From contig CAITVN010000026.1 in NCBI GenBank assembly GCA_903895855.1, forward strand, positions 1 through 53,326: 53,326 bases of DNA, in the 5' to 3' direction. This stretch comes from Oligoflexia bacterium (GTDB lineage Bacteria > Bdellovibrionota > UBA1018). The translations under genes and the position numbers were made by a program. Each line of letters starts with the position of its first letter. Position 1 is the stretch's first letter. The notes beneath the pieces are model-generated. The model worked only from the letters and a program-made list of their open reading frames with translations, made no database searches and was not told the origin of the DNA. Positions 25,655 through 32,928 of this stretch are shown piece after piece.

Positions 25655-28600
25655 TCAGCCGGTCGGAGCACCCAATGAACTCACATCTTGGGTCACCATA
25701 TCGATTTGGTAGGACTCGATAAGATCGCCAGGTTTGAGGTCATTGTAATTTTCGATTCCGATACCGCACTCAAAACCTTGAGCCACTTCTTTAGCATCAT
25801 CTTTAAATCGCTTGAGTGACGACATTTTTCCGTCAAAGATGATTCGGCTGTCTCGAAGTAGTCTGACATTAGAGCCGCGTAGAATCTTGCCGTCAACCAC
25901 AGAGCAACCCGCGATGGTTCCAGTCTTTGGCACGGTGAAGGTTTGTCTGACTTCGGCGCGTCCCAAGAACTTTTCGACTTTCTTTTTATCAAGAAGGCCA
26001 ACCATGGCTTTTTTCACATCGTCGATGAGTTCATAGATGATGTTGTAAGACTTGATTTCGACATGCTCAGATTCGGCGATCTGGCGTGCCTTAGTTTCTG
26101 GTCGAACGTTAAAGCCTAAAATAATAGCTCCTGAGGCAGTCGCCAAAAGCACATCGCTCTCGGTGATGCCGCCAGGTGCTGAGTGAATGACTCTCACTTT
26201 AACTTTTTCAGTCGAAAGTTTGGTCAAGCTATCGCGAACGGCTTCAACTGAACCAAAGACGTCAGCCTTCAAGATGATAGGCAGTTCTTTAATATTGCCT
26301 GCTTGAATCTTTGAGAATAAGTCTTCGAGACTAACTTTGCTTGAAGGCGCCGCTTTAGCTCGAGACTTGTCTTTGCGATGTTCGGCGATTGACCTAGCAT
26401 CGATTTCGGTGGTGGTGGCATCAAACTTTTCGCCGGCGACAGGTACGTCGTCAAAACCAAGAATCTCAGCGGCCATTCCAGGTGAAACTTCTTTCACATC
26501 CTTGCCGAGGTGATCGTGAAGAGCTTTGACTTTGCCTGAGCAAGTTCCCGATACGATCGGATCGCCCACGCGTAAAGTACCGCGCTTAACGAGAACGCTA
26601 ATCACGGGGCCTTTGCCTCGCTCGACGCGTCCTTCGAGAACAGTTCCCGTCGCAAGGGCTTCTGGGTTTGCTTTGAGTTCTAACACTTCGGCTTGAAGCA
26701 AGATGGCTTCGAGTAGTTTGTCGAGGTTGGTATGCTTAAGAGCAGACACTCCGACGAAAATGGTTTGACCGCCCCAGTCTTCGGCTAGCAAATCAAGTTC
26801 AGCCAATTGTTGCTTCACTTTTTCTGGATTAGCGCCGGGTTTATCGATCTTGTTCACTGCCACGATGATCGGCACGCCAGCTGCCTTAGCGTGAGCAATC
26901 GCTTCACGGGTTTGCGGCATAGCACCGTCGTCTGCGGCAACCACGATCACTACGATATCGGTGACGTTTGCTCCTCTAGATCGCATCGAAGTGAATGCTT
27001 CGTGGCCCGGAGTGTCGATGAAGGTGATCATCTGGCCGTCTTTTTCTACGGTATAAGCTCCAATGTGTTGAGTGATTCCGCCGGCTTCGCCGCCTGCAAC
27101 GTTCGCTTCGCGAATCGCATCGAGTAGCGAGGTTTTACCATGGTCGACGTGGCCCATGATGGTGACTACTGGTGGTCGAGAGATTTTTTGTTCTTCGGTG
27201 TCGGTATTCGCTTCAAGGAGGTCTTCTTCTTTGAAGCTGACGTTCTTGACTTCGTATTGGTATTCGTGGCCGATGATGGTTGCGCTATCGAAATCAATGG
27301 TTTGGTTCATGGTTGCCATGATGCCCAAGCCCATCAGCTTTCGAATGACTTCAGCAGCTTTTACGTTGAGCTGGCTCGCGAAATCAGAAACTGTGATGGT
27401 TTCGTTCATTTCAACCACTCGTTTACCAGCTTTTGGGGTGGTGATTTCAGTCTTGTGCAATTGTTTTCCTAACGGAATTTTCTTCCTCTTAGGCAAGAAG
27501 ACCATTTCCTTTTTACGATAATCAGCAAAACGAACATCTTCAGGTCTGATCTCTGATTCGGTTCGGCCACCGCCGCCACGTTTTTTCGCGGCTTCTTCCT
27601 CGGCCATTTGGTCGAGGTTTTCTTTCGTCATGCGAATAACGCGAAAGCCATCTTTATCTTGAGTTGTAGCGCCCTTAGGGAGTGGGCCTTTGGCTGCGCC
27701 CGGTCCGGCAGCAGCTGCAGCTTTAATGATAGTGGGTTTGATCGGGGCCGTTGGCGCTACAATCGTGAGAATGCTGCGCTTCGGAGCTGAAGGCCTCGGT
27801 GGCAATACGATGGGGGCTCTCGTTCTTGGAGGCTGGGCCACTTGAGTGGTGACTGTCGTCTGAGTAGCAGACGTTTGACCTAAGCTTGCTGCCGAAGTGA
27901 GTTGTGGTTGAGTCGTGTCGAGGGCCGAGAGCTCGGCGCTCGCTTGAATTTCGCCTTCTAGCTCTGTGCCTTGAGGTAGGTTCGCATCTAAATGATCAGG
28001 GCCTTCTTCGTGAGTTGGCGGTAGGGTTTCATCGGTTGATTCAGTGTATGCTACGCTTGGGTCGTGAGAGGTTTCAGCGAACTGGCCGGCCTCTGTTTCG
28101 TTCGCGTGCTGTTCAGTGAAGTGCCCCTCTTCAGTTCCTGGGTGTGCCCCGTGGGTTGCATGGCCAGAGTTCGGATCGAAGCCTAGTTGAGCGCCGCCGA
28201 CAGCTGTTGAGTGAATGAGTTCTTTGCCACCTTCACTCGTGTGTCGTCTTCTAATGATGGCAGAGCTAGCTTTTTTCTCGGCATTCGCCGCTGCTTCGGC
28301 TGCCGCCGCCGCTGCCGTCGTTTTCGCTGACTTAGCTGTAGCAGCTGCGGCCGTTTGGGCTTGGCTTGCTGTGTGGCTTGTCGAATGAGCAGCCGAGTGC
28401 GAACGAGTGATTGTCTTAGTTGTCGCCGCGGCTGTTGTCGCTTTTGTTGTCGCCGCTTTTGATGCGGTAGCTGCTGAAGGCGCCTCTGTCGTTTCAGCTT
28501 TTTTCTTTCTGACTGGGGCTGATTTCTTGGCTGCAGTAGAGGCCGAGCTTGCCTTTTTTCCAAGGGCGGTACGCGCTTGCATTGCTTGTTCAGAGGTGAG

Positions 28601-28771
28601 TTCGCTCATGTGGTTTTTGACTTTGATACCGAGGCCAATGAGTTTGTCGACAAGAGACAGCGAGTCTGTTTGGAGCTCTTTTGCTAGCTCATACACCTTA
28701 ACCGGAAGGGCTGGCGCCCCGACTGCCGCGTGTCTTGTCTCAGTGTTGTTTTCGGTCGCTTTTTCAGTCAT
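25655..28771 (-). CDS. infB: Translation initiation factor IF-2
   Basis: IF-2 is the GTPase that brings initiator tRNA to the 30S subunit. The 1038-residue protein begins with an IF2_N domain ([20 protein letters not shown]). A low-complexity Ala/Thr/Lys region at about 70-170 and an acidic/His/Pro region at about 170-390 follow. A second IF2_N-like domain ([20 protein letters not shown]) precedes the G domain (GHVDHGKTS at 540-548, [12 protein letters not shown]) and domains II-IV ([18 protein letters not shown]). It is longer than E. coli IF-2 (890), with the excess in the linker. AAAGGAGA lies about 12 bases before ATG 28771. Operon position after nusA is conserved widely. Confidence 0.97.
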   Translation of the reverse strand: MTEKATENNTETRHAAVGAPALPVKVYELAKELQTDSLSLVDKLIGLGIKVKNHMSELTSEQAMQARTALGKKASSASTAAKKSAPVRKKKAETTEAPSAATASKAATTKATTAAATTKTITRSHSAAHSTSHTASQAQTAAAATAKSAKTTAAAAAAEAAANAEKKASSAIIRRRHTSEGGKELIHSTAVGGAQLGFDPNSGHATHGAHPGTEEGHFTEQHANETEAGQFAETSHDPSVAYTESTDETLPPTHEEGPDHLDANLPQGTELEGEIQASAELSALDTTQPQLTSAASLGQTSATQTTVTTQVAQPPRTRAPIVLPPRPSAPKRSILTIVAPTAPIKPTIIKAAAAAGPGAAKGPLPKGATTQDKDGFRVIRMTKENLDQMAEEEAAKKRGGGGRTESEIRPEDVRFADYRKKEMVFLPKRKKIPLGKQLHKTEITTPKAGKRVVEMNETITVSDFASQLNVKAAEVIRKLMGLGIMATMNQTIDFDSATIIGHEYQYEVKNVSFKEEDLLEANTDTEEQKISRPPVVTIMGHVDHGKTSLLDAIREANVAGGEAGGITQHIGAYTVEKDGQMITFIDTPGHEAFTSMRSRGANVTDIVVIVVAADDGAMPQTREAIAHAKAAGVPIIVAVNKIDKPGANPEKVKQQLAELDLLAEDWGGQTIFVGVSALKHTNLDKLLEAILLQAEVLELKANPEALATGTVLEGRVERGKGPVISVLVKRGTLRVGDPIVSGTCSGKVKALHDHLGKDVKEVSPGMAAEILGFDDVPVAGEKFDATTTEIDARSIAEHRKDKSRAKAAPSSKVSLEDLFSKIQAGNIKELPIILKADVFGSVEAVRDSLTKLSTEKVKVRVIHSAPGGITESDVLLATASGAIILGFNVRPETKARQIAESEHVEIKSYNIIYELIDDVKKAMVGLLDKKKVEKFLGRAEVRQTFTVPKTGTIAGCSVVDGKILRGSNVRLLRDSRIIFDGKMSSLKRFKDDAKEVAQGFECGIGIENYNDLKPGDLIESYQIDMVTQDVSSLGAPTG

Positions 28772-28840
28772 GGACAGATGTCTCCTTTAAAACCAATCGC
28801 ATTGCTTGTATCACTTACCGCAGTCAAAATCTTCAGATCA

Positions 28841-30256
28841 CTAACTTTTGTCAGGCGTAGATGATCCAGCACTGTCAGCTTGCTTCATCATTTCTCTCAA
28901 CCTGGCTTCGGCCTGTGTTTTTGCATCGCCGCCAGGTGAGGCACTAAAGGTGCCGGCACTCTCGGTTGCTGCTTGAACTGGACCCGCTAAGATCTCGCCC
29001 GCTTTTTCTACGACGCCTTGGGCTTTTGCCTTGAGCAATGTGGCTGCTTCAAGCGTATCAAAGGTCGGAACCTTTTGAAGGGCTTCAATCGTCGCTTCAG
29101 CAACTTGTCTCACATTAATGTAGCCAGCTTGATACATGGCTTGAGCCAAGGTCTCGTTGACGCCTTCAATGTGTTGAAGGTTGAAAATAGCATCAGAAGT
29201 GCGCTTTTGAAGTTTGGTCTTCGAAATGATGTCTAGTCTCCAACCCGTGAGTTGCGCAGCTAGACGAACATTTTGCCCTTTTCGGCCAATGGCGAGTGAC
29301 AATTGGTTGTCTTCGACCATGATTTCCATCGTCTTGGTGCGTTCATCAACTCTGACTGAAGAAATTTCAGCCGGAGCTAGAGCTGACCTGACGTACATCA
29401 CAGGGTTATCACTCCACGGAATGATATCGATTTTCTCGCCGCGTAATTCTTGAATGACGTTTTGGACACGAACGCCCTTCATGCCGACGCAAGCGCCGAC
29501 TGGATCAACGTCTCGGTCTTTCGAAACGACCGACAATTTTGATCTAGCGCCCGGCTCGCGGGCACAGTTTTTCATTTCAATGATGCCGTCTCTCATTTCA
29601 GGAACTTCGATTTCAAATAACTTCATCAGGTACTTCGGTGAAGTGCGGCTTAGGTAAAGTTGTGGGCCCCGGGTCGACATGGCGACTTCAGATAAGTAAG
29701 CTTGAACTCGGTCGCCTGGCTTGAACTGTTCGTTCGGAATGATCTCAGAACGAGGAAGTAGGGCGTCAGTTTTACCGAGGTCGATGACCAAGTTGCCACG
29801 CTCTACGCGTCTAGCGATACCGGTAATGATTTCGCCTTTTCGGTGAATGTATTCGTTGTAAATGACTTCGCGCTCAGCGTCGCGTACTTTTTGAAAGATC
29901 ACTTGCTTGGCGGTTTGAGCGTCGATGCGACCAAAACCTGGGCCTTCAACTTTAACTCCGAGTTCGTCGCCGATGACGGCGCCTTCATCGAGTTTGCGAG
30001 CTTCTTCGAGTTTAATTTCTTCAGATTCTTCGAGCATGTCGTCATCAGAATCGACAACCTTTTTGAAGAGGTACAGATCGATCTCTCCGGTGTCGTTATT
30101 GTAGTGAGCTTCGAGAATGGCGTGTTGGCCATATTTTTTTTGTGCGGCCATGAGAACAGCTTGTTCTAGCGCACTAATAATAATCTCGCGTTTGATTCCT
30201 CGGTCTTTGCCGACAGATTCGATTACCCTGGCGAGTTCGGATGCGTTCATTGTCAT
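28841..30256 (-). CDS. nusA: Transcription termination/antitermination factor NusA
   Basis: NusA binds RNA polymerase and nascent RNA and controls pausing, termination and antitermination. The 471-residue protein has the N-terminal polymerase-binding domain (AVLMAAQKKYG), an S1 domain (GEIITGIARRVERGNLVIDL), two KH domains (DPVGACVGMKGVRVQNVIQE; LAIGRKGQNVRLAAQLTGW), and one C-terminal helix-hairpin acidic repeat (INVRQVAEATIEALQKV). A Ser/Ala tail follows. AAGGAG is only three bases from ATG 30256 but nine from a second ATG at 30250, so translation probably begins at 30250 (MNASELARVIES). It lies 22 bases after rimP. Confidence 0.96.
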   Translation of the reverse strand: MTMNASELARVIESVGKDRGIKREIIISALEQAVLMAAQKKYGQHAILEAHYNNDTGEIDLYLFKKVVDSDDDMLEESEEIKLEEARKLDEGAVIGDELGVKVEGPGFGRIDAQTAKQVIFQKVRDAEREVIYNEYIHRKGEIITGIARRVERGNLVIDLGKTDALLPRSEIIPNEQFKPGDRVQAYLSEVAMSTRGPQLYLSRTSPKYLMKLFEIEVPEMRDGIIEMKNCAREPGARSKLSVVSKDRDVDPVGACVGMKGVRVQNVIQELRGEKIDIIPWSDNPVMYVRSALAPAEISSVRVDERTKTMEIMVEDNQLSLAIGRKGQNVRLAAQLTGWRLDIISKTKLQKRTSDAIFNLQHIEGVNETLAQAMYQAGYINVRQVAEATIEALQKVPTFDTLEAATLLKAKAQGVVEKAGEILAGPVQAATESAGTFSASPGGDAKTQAEARLREMMKQADSAGSSTPDKS

Positions 30257-30278
30257 TTCTCCTTACTTGGTCTGTTTC

Positions 30279-31019
30279 TTAATCTTCATTTTCATGTGAA
30301 TCTCCAGGTGATCCTAACGATCTTGCTGGAAACTCAAAATGCGGTTCAATATTTGCCTTTGAAACGAGCACTAACGGAATTCGAATGATCATTCCGCTTG
30401 CGTTTGCCTCATCAGCCAGTTGTTTCTTTGTTTTCTTTTTTCCTAATTTGACGCGAGTCAGTGGCGAATCGTGGTTCTCAGTGACTCGCAATAATATTTT
30501 ATCACTTTCAAAGCCATCGAGGGTTCCTAAAAAGTTTTTCTGTTTCGCATTCTTCTTTGAGTAGTTAGGGTTTTCGAGTTCTTCGTTTTTCAAAGGTCTA
30601 AACGTATGAATTCTTGCATCTTTGCCTTTGAATCTCACAAAATCTTTTGGCTTGCGAAGAGGGCGATCAACGCCCGGCGAAGACACTTCGAGTTCAAACG
30701 CACCTTTGAATGCCGATTCAACTTCAGGCATGAGGTCAAGGGGCTCGTCGAGAATGCGTGATGCTCGAGTGCAGTCTTCAATGCCGATCGGCGCGTGCGC
30801 TAATTTTGGGTCAGTGATGCTGTCGATGTTTCTGTCAATAAATAGACGCAAGATCTTTTGGCGGTGGGTATGCACCTCAAGGTGAACAATTTCATAACCA
30901 TGAGGCTCAAGAAGGGGGTCAATCAGGTGAATGAAATGGTCTACAATATCTCGATAACGAGACTTGTCAGCGCGGCTTTTCGCTTCGATTGCCGCATCAG
31001 TTGCCGCTTTCGACGACAT
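30279..31019 (-). CDS. rimP: Ribosome maturation factor RimP
   Basis: RimP is needed for 30S maturation. The family core is clear: LIDPLLEPHGYEIVHLEV, RLFIDRN, CTRASRILDEPLD and FELEVSSPGVDRPLRKPKDF. The start chosen is ATG 31019 (MSSKAATDAAIEAK), giving 246 residues. A GTG at 31070 is in frame, but its purine-rich sequence abuts it and it lies beside a terminator-like hairpin. The protein is about 90 residues longer than E. coli RimP, with inserts around KNEELENPNYSKKNAKQKN and a basic segment (LGKKKTKKQLADEA) near the end. First gene of the operon. Confidence 0.93.
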   Translation of the reverse strand: MSSKAATDAAIEAKSRADKSRYRDIVDHFIHLIDPLLEPHGYEIVHLEVHTHRQKILRLFIDRNIDSITDPKLAHAPIGIEDCTRASRILDEPLDLMPEVESAFKGAFELEVSSPGVDRPLRKPKDFVRFKGKDARIHTFRPLKNEELENPNYSKKNAKQKNFLGTLDGFESDKILLRVTENHDSPLTRVKLGKKKTKKQLADEANASGMIIRIPLVLVSKANIEPHFEFPARSLGSPGDSHENED

Positions 31020-31081
31020 GGTTTGTGTTGCCTTTGTATCGGCAGCTATTTTTGACAAATCCCTCTCCACTCCCTATTCAC

Positions 31082-31122
31082 AAAAAAAAAGCGAGCTCAC
31101 AATCACTTGGAGGCTCGCTTTT
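31082..31122 (-). terminator. Terminator-like hairpin in the leader of the rimP operon
   Basis: Arms AAAAGCGAGC (31087-31096) and GCTCGCTTTT (31113-31122) form a 10-bp stem with a 16-base loop. On the minus strand it is followed by nine T. It is 62 bases upstream of the proposed rimP start. No minus-strand gene lies upstream that it could terminate, and only about 50 bases separate it from the limit of the divergent transcription unit. It may be an attenuator inside the rimP-nusA-infB leader, or a bidirectional insulator. Confidence 0.6.
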
Positions 31123-31286
31123 CGATCCTTAAGTTAACTAGGCGTTTAGCATAGGGTCTAATTAAAGGAAAGATGAGACTTTCAATGATTTCAGAGATTT
31201 CAGACTTTTCACTGCGTCACAGAGCGTCTAGAATGGGTGAGACGGCGCCTCGGCGGCGTCAAGGGGCGGGAGGCCTCAGTCTAACC

Positions 31287-32171
31287 ATGGGCAAGCGTGT
31301 TTCGAAGGTTCTTTTGAGGTGTTTTTGGTTTCAAAGCGCGATCACGGTGACCGGCTCAGTTCTTGTGGGCGCTCTTTGTTTTTTGCCTGGTTCTGAGGGT
31401 GTTTCAGCAGAAACGAGTTCTGAAGGGTATCCGATTGCGGTGACGTTGAAGATCGGTGGAGTTCAGAAAAATTTGCGTTCTTGGGTAGGTAGCGATTTTA
31501 GAAAACTCAAGTGGCTGTCTAGCGTTGAAAAAGATCCGGGAACCGGCGACAGAGTAAGCTGGCGTGGAATTGTGATGGGTGATTTGACCGAAAAGAGTCT
31601 CGAAGGCTTGCCGGCTGACCAAAAAGCTCAGGTCGATTTGGTTTTGCTAAAGACGAAGGGCGGCCGTACCGGGTTGATGCCGAGGGCCTACTTGAAGCAA
31701 TACCCCGTATTATTGTCTAGTAAGAAGAACTCTAAAGATCTGGGGTCATGGCATTCGGTGATGCCTTGGACCAGTAAAACGAAGATTTTGAAAGAGGGAG
31801 CTCCACTAGAAGCTCTTTTCTTGTCTGATGTGACCGAGCTGCAGTTGACCAATTTTCGTGACGAGTATCCGACGGTGTTTTTGAAAATGCGCACCGATCC
31901 TGTGGCTATGCGCGGCGAAAAACTTTTTGTCGTGAGCTGTTTGGTCTGTCATGCGATGGGTAATGGTCCATCGATGAATGAAATATCGGGCGTTGAGCCG
32001 TTGAATCGGTTGTCGCGAAACGGGCATCCGGTGATTAAAGGTACGCCAGCCATGGGTGATCGTGAAAAAAGGTCTCTCGCCACTTACCTAGAAAAATTTC
32101 GTGAACAAAATGGAGTGGTGGTTCAACCTAAAGTCACTGGCACCGCTGCAAGTTCAGTTTCGGGTGGGTAG
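31287..32171 (+). CDS. Exported c-type cytochrome
   Basis: Single-haem electron carrier of about 295 residues. The start chosen is ATG 31287, preceded by GGGCGGGAGG and followed by a basic signal sequence (ITVTGSVLVGALCFLPGSEG). An ATG 114 bases earlier is in frame but would bury the signal. Residues about 50-185 form an N-terminal domain (SWRGIVMGDL, GLMPRAYLKQYPVLL) of unknown type, vaguely like the sulfite-oxidase fold. The C-terminal domain has the haem motif SCLVCHAMG and a probable distal methionine in GTPAMGD, followed by a final helix. Thus it is a fusion of an unknown domain with a small class I cytochrome. No partner oxidoreductase gene is adjacent. Confidence 0.85.
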   Translation: MGKRVSKVLLRCFWFQSAITVTGSVLVGALCFLPGSEGVSAETSSEGYPIAVTLKIGGVQKNLRSWVGSDFRKLKWLSSVEKDPGTGDRVSWRGIVMGDLTEKSLEGLPADQKAQVDLVLLKTKGGRTGLMPRAYLKQYPVLLSSKKNSKDLGSWHSVMPWTSKTKILKEGAPLEALFLSDVTELQLTNFRDEYPTVFLKMRTDPVAMRGEKLFVVSCLVCHAMGNGPSMNEISGVEPLNRLSRNGHPVIKGTPAMGDREKRSLATYLEKFREQNGVVVQPKVTGTAASSVSGG

Positions 32172-32213
32172 GTGGGCGTTGAAGTGTCGAGAGACTCCGG
32201 GTAGCGGTGAGCT

Positions 32214-32579
32214 TTACTGAAATATCCACATCCACTTGAGTGACGGGTTTTTTTGCTCTGGCTGGGTTGGTTTTGGTGGCGCATCAGAGTCGTCGCGTTG
32301 CTCTTGCGCAAAGAATCGATCAAAGAAGTCACTACCCTGAGTCTCCTGTTGTTGCTGTTGTTGGTCGCTTTGCTGGTAGTGACCCTTTAGTTCAACTTCT
32401 CTTGCTTGTTTGTAAGGCTGGTTTGGGGGGTGAATCGGCTGAGGGCCATACGGGTTTGCCGCGGGCAGTGTCGCTAGCGCCGCGGCTTCGAAACTCAGTG
32501 TGGTTGCCAGGGTGATCAACAAAACCCGGAGAGTCGAACGCGAGATTGAGCTGGTTTTCTGCTTAAAAACTTTAATCAT
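32214..32579 (-). CDS. Small exported Gln-rich protein
   Basis: About 121 residues from ATG 32579 (a TTG further up at 32606 is open but lacks support). A signal peptide (LRVLLITLATTLSFEAAALA) is followed by a Pro/Tyr/Gln-rich mature part with a run of six Gln, then an acidic and Pro-rich end and the C-terminus WMWIFQ. No family is recognised. There is no ribosome binding site. TTGACT lies 36 bases before the ATG with a weak -10 (TACCAG), so a very short leader is possible. The upstream side carries overlapping short inverted repeats (ACTTATT/AATAAGT and TTGAC/GTCAA, 32592-32615) that may be an operator. It converges on the cytochrome gene, 42 bases away. Confidence 0.55.
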   Translation of the reverse strand: MIKVFKQKTSSISRSTLRVLLITLATTLSFEAAALATLPAANPYGPQPIHPPNQPYKQAREVELKGHYQQSDQQQQQQETQGSDFFDRFFAQEQRDDSDAPPKPTQPEQKNPSLKWMWIFQ

Positions 32580-32612
32580 TTCAGTCTGGTAACTTATTTG
32601 ACGCAATAAGTC

Positions 32613-32838
32613 AACTTTGGGATGCTTTGTTTCATCGTGCGCAACCGAGGAGCGTGCCCAGGCGTGCGGGTAGAGCAGCTGCCAGAGCTAGGATCACGGG
32701 GTTGCAAGGTTTGGCGCAACGATCAGATAATGGCGTTTAGTGGCCGAACGTTGGCCGCGTCACGCCCTGAAACGTCGAATTTCGGACGTTGCTCATTTGG
32801 GGCGATCGCTCAGAGAAAAAACGCACTCAAAGTGCAAC
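32613..32838. other. GC-rich non-coding island with imperfect terminal inverted repeats
   Basis: No credible gene is seen between the Gln-rich protein gene and the metzincin lipoprotein. Within it, 32641-32820 is about 58% G+C by my count (the first 60 bases 68%), whereas the next 60 bases are 37%. The ends are related as inverted copies: 32613-32642 (CAACTTTGGGATGCTTTG...) aligns with the reverse complement of 32809-32838 at roughly 70%. Internal stems include AACGTC/GACGTT (32771-32790), GTTGC/GCAAC (32701-32720) and GCACT/AGTGC (32823-32835). The stretch GGGTAGAGCAGC at about 32668-32679 looks like a tRNA D-arm, but no complete tRNA can be folded. It could be a miniature mobile element or a structured RNA. 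Confidence 0.35.
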
Positions 32839-32928
32839 TGGTGTTTGGTTTTATTAGTTAATTTCTATCGCCAGTGTTAAAAATTGAGTCAAACGCATTA
32901 TTCAATTTATTTTTCCTGGGGGAATTTC

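Noticed and set aside
28183..28563. 126-codon frame inside infB giving a Gln/Arg/Lys-rich protein
   Set aside because: It is the shifted frame of the Ala/Thr-rich IF-2 linker; composition bias explains its openness.
31173..31286. In-frame 38-codon extension of the cytochrome
   Set aside because: It would put an Arg-rich segment ahead of a good signal peptide; ATG 31287 fits export better.
32660..32715. tRNA-like string (GGGTAGAGCAGC, later GATCACGGGG)
   Set aside because: Acceptor, anticodon and T stems could not be paired into a cloverleaf and no CCA end is present, so no tRNA was called.
32622..32861. 79-codon open frame across the GC-rich island
   Set aside because: No ribosome binding site, no family resemblance, and its amino-acid string looks like translation of a structured RNA or tRNA-like sequence. 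The island is better treated as non-coding.
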